Origin: Qipengyuania nanhaisediminis
GTDB taxonomy: Bacteria; Pseudomonadota; Alphaproteobacteria; Sphingomonadales; Sphingomonadaceae
Assembly (NCBI RefSeq): GCF_900115585.1
Contig: NZ_FOWZ01000001.1
Span: 558,001 to 622,000, forward strand
DNA: 64,000 nt
Direction of reading: 5' to 3'
Both the position numbers and the translations under genes were made by a program. The notes under the pieces are model-generated. The model was given only the letters and a program-made list of their open reading frames with translations. It searched no databases and was not told the origin of the DNA. Positions 59,687 through 64,000 of this stretch are shown here, in pieces. How positions within the stretch are numbered: the stretch's first letter is position 1; each line of letters opens with the position of its first letter.

Positions 59687-60621
59687 GCGTTTCGGCGGGA
59701 GAGACGACGCTGCTGCGCTGGCGCATCGTCATCCCTTTTCTCCTCACCGGAATGATCTGGGGCTCGACCTGGTGGGTCATTACCGACCAGATCGACGGGG
59801 CCGCGCCCAGCTGGTCGGTGGCGGTACGTTTCGCAATTGCGACCCCTGCCATGTTCCTGCTGGCCCGCGTCATGGGCCGGTCGCTGGCGATCGGCAGGAA
59901 CGGCCACATCCTCGCAATCGCCATCGGGATCGCCCAGTTCTGCGCCAACTTCAACTTCGTCTACCGGGCCGAGCTTCACCTGACTTCCGGCATCGTCGCG
60001 GTCATGTTCACGATGCTGATCGTGAGCAATGCCGCATTCGGCTGGTGGCTACTTGGGCAAAGGATCACCCGGGGCTTTGTCGTGGGAACTGTCGTCGCAC
60101 TGTCAGGCATCGCCCTGCTGCTCATCCACGAAGCGGGATTGAACCCGCTGGGCGGCAGCATCCCGCTCGGAATTCTGTGGGCCGTGTTCGGCATTCTTGC
60201 CGCAAGTATCGCGAATGTCGTGCAGGCCAACGAGACCGGCCGCGCGCTGCCGATGGTCTCCTTGCTGGCCTGGGCGATGCTCTACGGGACGATCGCCGAT
60301 TTCGCCCTTGCCTGGTTCACAGCCGGTCCGCCGCAGCTTCCGGACAGGCAGAGCTTCTGGCTCGGCATCGGGTGGCTGGCACTGGCCGGTAGCGTCGTGA
60401 CCTTTCCGCTCCACTATACCCTCGTACGCGAAATCGGGGCAGGCAGGGCAGCCTATAACGGTATTGTGACCGTCATCGTAGCGATGCTCCTGTCCACCCT
60501 GTTCGAAGATTACCGGTGGACCACGCAGACCGTGATTGGCGCAGTGCTGGCGCTGATCGGCCTCGTCATTGCCCTGCGCGCCCGGCAGACGCCGCCACCG
60601 GCGCTAAAGCAGGCTGCCTAG
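59683..60621 (+). CDS. DMT superfamily transporter (EamA)
   Basis: A 312-residue transporter with ten predicted helices in two EamA repeats. IVIPFLLTGMIWGSTWWVITDQIDG start; final LALIGLVIALRARQ. Substrate unknown; pairing with threonine aldolase suggests amino-acid or metabolite export. Its 3' end overlaps the convergent reductase gene by 18 bases. Confidence 0.9.
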   Translation: MSVSAGETTLLRWRIVIPFLLTGMIWGSTWWVITDQIDGAAPSWSVAVRFAIATPAMFLLARVMGRSLAIGRNGHILAIAIGIAQFCANFNFVYRAELHLTSGIVAVMFTMLIVSNAAFGWWLLGQRITRGFVVGTVVALSGIALLLIHEAGLNPLGGSIPLGILWAVFGILAASIANVVQANETGRALPMVSLLAWAMLYGTIADFALAWFTAGPPQLPDRQSFWLGIGWLALAGSVVTFPLHYTLVREIGAGRAAYNGIVTVIVAMLLSTLFEDYRWTTQTVIGAVLALIGLVIALRARQTPPPALKQAA

Positions 60622-61380
60622 ACCTTCTCGATAGGTCGGATAGCGAGGCTTCCAGTCCAGCAGCCGCTTGGCCTTTCCATTCGCGACCCGGCGGTTCTCG
60701 GCATAAAATCCGCGAGCCATGGGCGAGAGGTCTGCTTCCTCCATCGACACCAAGGGTGGCGGTTCGGTCCCTAGTAAGCGGCAGGCCTCCTTGATCACCG
60801 CATTCTGGCTCGTGGGCAGGTCGTCTGCGAGATTGTAGGCGCCCGCCGGCGCATCTTTCTCGATGGCGACGACGACACCCGAAACGATGTCTTCCACATG
60901 CACACGGCTGAAAACCTGTCCGGGCAGATCGATGCGGTGGGCCTTGTTTTCGCGCACCCTCTCGAAAGCGCTGCGTCCGGGGCCGTAAATGCCGGGTAGT
61001 CGGAAGACGCGTGCATCCAGCTCCAGCCACCGCGCATCGCATTGCGCACGCGCCGTGCGCCGCCCACCGCCGGTCGGGCTGCCTTCATCGACCCAGGCGC
61101 CCTCTGCATCTCCGTAGACCCCGGTGGAGGAGAGATAGCCAAGCCATTTGCCTTCCAGCGCGTGTCCGTATCGGTCCAGCACCGGATCCGTGCCGTCGGC
61201 GGGTGGCACCGAACTCAGGACATGGCTGGCCGAACCCAGGGCGCGAAGCACTGCGTCCATGTCGTCGAAAGCGATATTGCCAGCACTTCCGCTTGCATCG
61301 ATGTGCCAGCCGGAACCGCGCATCGCTTGCGCAATTCGTCCCGCCGTGTAGCCGAGACCGAAGATGAACAATCGAGCCAT
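60604..61380 (-). CDS. NAD(P)-dependent epimerase/reductase family (YeeZ-like)
   Basis: A 258-residue extended short-chain dehydrogenase. N-terminal LFIFGLGYTAGRIAQAM is the cofactor loop; YLSSTGVYGDAEGAWVDE and FRLPGIYGPGRSAFERV follow; HVEDIVSGVVVAIE near residue 160. Substrate unknown, as for E. coli YeeZ. Divergent from pepN. Confidence 0.88.
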   Translation of the reverse strand: MARLFIFGLGYTAGRIAQAMRGSGWHIDASGSAGNIAFDDMDAVLRALGSASHVLSSVPPADGTDPVLDRYGHALEGKWLGYLSSTGVYGDAEGAWVDEGSPTGGGRRTARAQCDARWLELDARVFRLPGIYGPGRSAFERVRENKAHRIDLPGQVFSRVHVEDIVSGVVVAIEKDAPAGAYNLADDLPTSQNAVIKEACRLLGTEPPPLVSMEEADLSPMARGFYAENRRVANGKAKRLLDWKPRYPTYREGLGSLL

Positions 61381-61422
61381 CGGCGCGTTCTAGCGTAAAG
61401 GTTTCAGATTCACAGGATGAAC

Positions 61423-64000
61423 ATGGATATAGCACGCACTCCCTCGAGCCCTGACGGCAACATCGAAATGGCGGATGCAGCCGTGGAGCCGCACGATCCG
61501 CCCGAGATCAGGCGCGAGGATTATCGTCCTTTCCCGTGGATGGTGCCCGAGACCCGTCTCGAGTTCGACCTCGGCCTAGAGAGCACCCGCGTCAGATCGC
61601 GGCTGACCGTAGCGCGCAATGCCAAGGCCGATGCCTCACCGACAATCAGGCTGAATGGCGACGGCTTGGTCCCGACGAGTGTGAAAGTCGACGGCGAACC
61701 GACGCGAGCCTACACCATGGATGGCGACGATCTCGTGCTGACGCTTCCTGGCGAAGCGCACGAGATCGCGATCGAGACCGAAATCGATCCGTCCTCCAAT
61801 ACGCAGCTGATGGGCCTTTACGCCTCGAACGGAATGCTCTGCACGCAATGCGAATCGGAAGGCTTCCGGCGGATAACCTTTTTCCCCGACCGGCCCGATG
61901 TGCTCAGCACATTCACCGTTCGGATGAGCGGTGCGAGGGACCAGTTCCCGATCCTCCTGTGCAACGGCAACCGGACCGACGAAGGAGAGGACGGCGACAC
62001 TCACTGGGCAGAGTGGCACGACCCCTGGCCCAAACCGTCCTACCTCTTTGCCCTGGTGGCTGGCGACCTTGTCGCCCGTAGCGATAGCTTCACCACCATG
62101 AACGGCCGCGAGGTCGAGCTCAACGTGTGGGTTCGCGACGGCGACCTGCCTCGGACAGAGCACGCGATGGAGAGCCTCAAGCGCTCGATGAAATGGGACG
62201 AGGAAGCCTTCGGGCGCGAATACGATCTCGACCTGTTCAACATCGTTGCGGTTTCGGACTTCAACATGGGCGCCATGGAGAACAAGGGCCTCAACGTCTT
62301 CAATACGAAATACGTGCTGGCCGATCCCGAAACCGCGACCGACGGCGACTTCGATGCGGTCGAAGGCGTTATCGGTCACGAGTATTTCCACAACTGGTCG
62401 GGTAACCGGATCACCTGCCGCGACTTTTTTCAGCTCTCGCTCAAGGAGGGCTTTACCGTTTTGCGCGACCAGCTCTTCAGCCAGGACATGGGCAGCGAGC
62501 CGGTGAAACGGATCGAGGATGTCCGCATCCTCCGCCTCGCCCAGTTCCCCGAAGACTCCGGACCCTTGGCGCACCCGATCCGCCCGGACAGTTATCGCGA
62601 AATCAGCAATTTCTACACGGCGACAGTCTACAACAAGGGCGCCGAGGTCATCCGCATGATGCGCACGATGGCCGGAGAAGAAGCCTTCCGCAAAGGCACG
62701 GACCTCTACTTCGACCGGCACGACGGCGAAGCGGCGACTTGCGAGGATTTCGTCCGCTCGATCGAGGATGGCGCGGGGCTCGATCTGGAACAGTTCCGCC
62801 TTTGGTATTCGCAGGCCGGAACGCCGAAGGTTTCGGTCGAGCTGACGCACGAAGGCGAGGAGGCAGTGTTGAAACTTCGCCAGACCGTCCCGCCGACGCC
62901 CGGTCAGCCGGACAAGAAGCCGATGCCGATCCCGCTGAAGCTGGCTCTTTTCGACCAACAGAGCGCGTCGCACAGCGGCGAAAAGCTGGTCGTGCTCGAC
63001 ACCGAATCGGCAGAGCACCGGTTCGACGGCTTTGCCAACAAACCAGTCCTGTCGATCAATCGGGGCTTTTCGGCGCCGGTCACGATCGACCGTGCGATCG
63101 ATCGCGAGGATCTCGTGTTCCTTGCAGCCTCCGATAACGATCCCTTTGCGCGCTACGAGGCCATGCAGGACTTGATGGTCCGGCATCTGGTCGCCGCGGT
63201 CGGCGGCAAGCTTTCCGAAGAGGAGCGCAACCGTGGCGGCGCGAGTATCGCCGAAGCGATGGGCGCTATCCTTGCCGATCCGGACATCGACGACCTGATG
63301 CGAGGCGAGCTGATGAGCATGCCAAGCCAGACCTACATCGCAGAACAGATGGAGCTGGCCGACCCGGGCCTCATCCATGCCGAGCGCGAGCGTCTCAAGG
63401 CGCTGATCGGTAGCCAGCTTTCGGAGCCATTGCATCGGCTCTACGAGCGGGCCGAACAGGTCCCGTTCTCGCTCGATGCGGAAGCAAAAGGCGCGCGCAA
63501 GCTGAAAACCATGGTGCTCGCCTATGCGGCAGCCAGCGATCCCGAAAAGGCGGCTGAACTGGCGGCCCACCAGTATGACCGGGCAGACAACATGACCGAC
63601 CGGCAGGGCGCTCTCATGGTGCTCACCGGACTAGAAGGTGTGGAGCGGACCAACAAGCTGCTCGATTTCTACAACCGCTATGAAGGCAATGCCCTCGTGA
63701 TCGACAAGTGGTTTGCACTGCAGGCCTCTTCGCTTCATCCCAAGGTCGTCGAGCATGTGAAGGCCCTTGCCGACCATCCCGATTTCACCCTGCGAAATCC
63801 GAACCGCGTGCGGTCGCTCTACATGGCCTTTGCCGGGAACCCGCAAGGCTTCCACGCGGCCAGCGGCGAGGGCTACAAGATGATCGGCGACCTCATCCTC
63901 GAGCTCGATCCGATCAACGCACAGACGGCTGCGCGCTTCGTGCCGCCGCTCGGGCGGTGGCGCAAGGTGGAGTCGCAACGGGCGGCTCTCATGCGCGAGC
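61423..64000 (+). CDS. pepN: Aminopeptidase N (partial, 3' end beyond the window)
   Basis: At least 859 residues, open to the window end with probably only about 20 missing. Zinc peptidase M1 motifs: SDFNMGAMENKGLNVFNTKYVLAD, then GHEYFHNWSGNRITCRDFFQLSLKEG (H-E-x-x-H with the third-ligand glutamate). The N-terminal 50 residues are acidic. The ATG at 61423 has AGGA 5 bases upstream; an ATG two codons earlier overlaps that site. It removes N-terminal amino acids from peptides in the cytoplasm. Residues RKVESQRAALMRE at the end match the family C-terminus. Confidence 0.95.
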   Translation, partial: MDIARTPSSPDGNIEMADAAVEPHDPPEIRREDYRPFPWMVPETRLEFDLGLESTRVRSRLTVARNAKADASPTIRLNGDGLVPTSVKVDGEPTRAYTMDGDDLVLTLPGEAHEIAIETEIDPSSNTQLMGLYASNGMLCTQCESEGFRRITFFPDRPDVLSTFTVRMSGARDQFPILLCNGNRTDEGEDGDTHWAEWHDPWPKPSYLFALVAGDLVARSDSFTTMNGREVELNVWVRDGDLPRTEHAMESLKRSMKWDEEAFGREYDLDLFNIVAVSDFNMGAMENKGLNVFNTKYVLADPETATDGDFDAVEGVIGHEYFHNWSGNRITCRDFFQLSLKEGFTVLRDQLFSQDMGSEPVKRIEDVRILRLAQFPEDSGPLAHPIRPDSYREISNFYTATVYNKGAEVIRMMRTMAGEEAFRKGTDLYFDRHDGEAATCEDFVRSIEDGAGLDLEQFRLWYSQAGTPKVSVELTHEGEEAVLKLRQTVPPTPGQPDKKPMPIPLKLALFDQQSASHSGEKLVVLDTESAEHRFDGFANKPVLSINRGFSAPVTIDRAIDREDLVFLAASDNDPFARYEAMQDLMVRHLVAAVGGKLSEEERNRGGASIAEAMGAILADPDIDDLMRGELMSMPSQTYIAEQMELADPGLIHAERERLKALIGSQLSEPLHRLYERAEQVPFSLDAEAKGARKLKTMVLAYAAASDPEKAAELAAHQYDRADNMTDRQGALMVLTGLEGVERTNKLLDFYNRYEGNALVIDKWFALQASSLHPKVVEHVKALADHPDFTLRNPNRVRSLYMAFAGNPQGFHAASGEGYKMIGDLILELDPINAQTAARFVPPLGRWRKVESQRAALMRE

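Noticed and set aside
61636-63570. 644-residue minus-strand reading frame
   Set aside because: Opposite pepN, whose zinc motif and full-length match are clear.

Overview
This 64 kb window is a stretch of chromosome from an alphaproteobacterium, most likely Sphingomonadales and probably Erythrobacteraceae. The composition is GC-rich. The gene set contains alphaproteobacterial markers: SciP (DUF1153), TrcR (DUF1013), DUF1192, DUF3035, bactofilin with an M23 peptidase, a PlcP-type phosphoesterase with a glycosyltransferase, and Coq7. There is no insertion sequence, prophage, CRISPR array or rRNA operon. One tRNA gene, tRNA-Thr(GGT), is present. Almost every base is coding and no gap exceeds 300 bases.

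Layout, left to right. 1-2667: a DNA-repair cluster on the minus strand (MBL-fold exonuclease, ATP-dependent DNA ligase, and the first codons of what should be the partner helicase). 2737-5479: ClpA and a DUF1192 protein. 5571-11307: quinone oxidoreductase, a probable phosphate-starvation lipid-remodelling pair (plcP-agt), TrcR and an acyl-CoA synthetase. 11395-12964: M23 peptidase and bactofilin, divergent from nadD-rsfS-rlmH-envC-ctpA-dsbB-coq7 (13208-18638). 18734-21844: a secreted protein and wecB-wecC, which make UDP-ManNAcA. 21846-24618: fabI, a YihY-type membrane protein and a DnaJ-like chaperone on the minus strand. 24820-28660: pdxH, a cation efflux protein, a PhzF protein, a serine hydrolase lipoprotein and a small membrane protein. 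28661-30917: mnmA, an unknown gene fused in layout to sciP, and a GlsB-type stress protein. 31132-37097: an RND efflux adaptor and pump with an unusual two-helix insertion, then a DUF445 protein. 37114-39077: two tandem secreted proteins with TonB C-terminal domains. 39140-43669: etfBA, a DUF6265 protein, sucC and an inositol-phosphatase-family enzyme. 43740-46361: OmpA-like lipoprotein, CorC-type protein, DUF3035 lipoprotein. 46358-54773: a run of overlapping minus-strand genes (gpmA, purE, purK, folA, dipeptidase, ribF, ileS, lspA). 54887-64000: tRNA-Thr, acyl-CoA dehydrogenase, two PH-domain membrane proteins, GNAT, threonine aldolase, DMT transporter, a reductase, and pepN running off the end.

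Most of this is housekeeping. The observations I would follow up first are: a pair of about 80-nt intergenic repeats whose hairpins differ by compensatory changes (14377-14454 and 54991-55070), so they may be a structured RNA or mobile repeat; five GANTC sites in about 120 bases between the bactofilin operon and nadD; the 14-helix RND pump; the secreted TonB-domain twins with a ribosome binding site buried in the preceding terminator; and several palindromic operator candidates. All functional calls rest on reading the protein sequences by eye; no database search was run.
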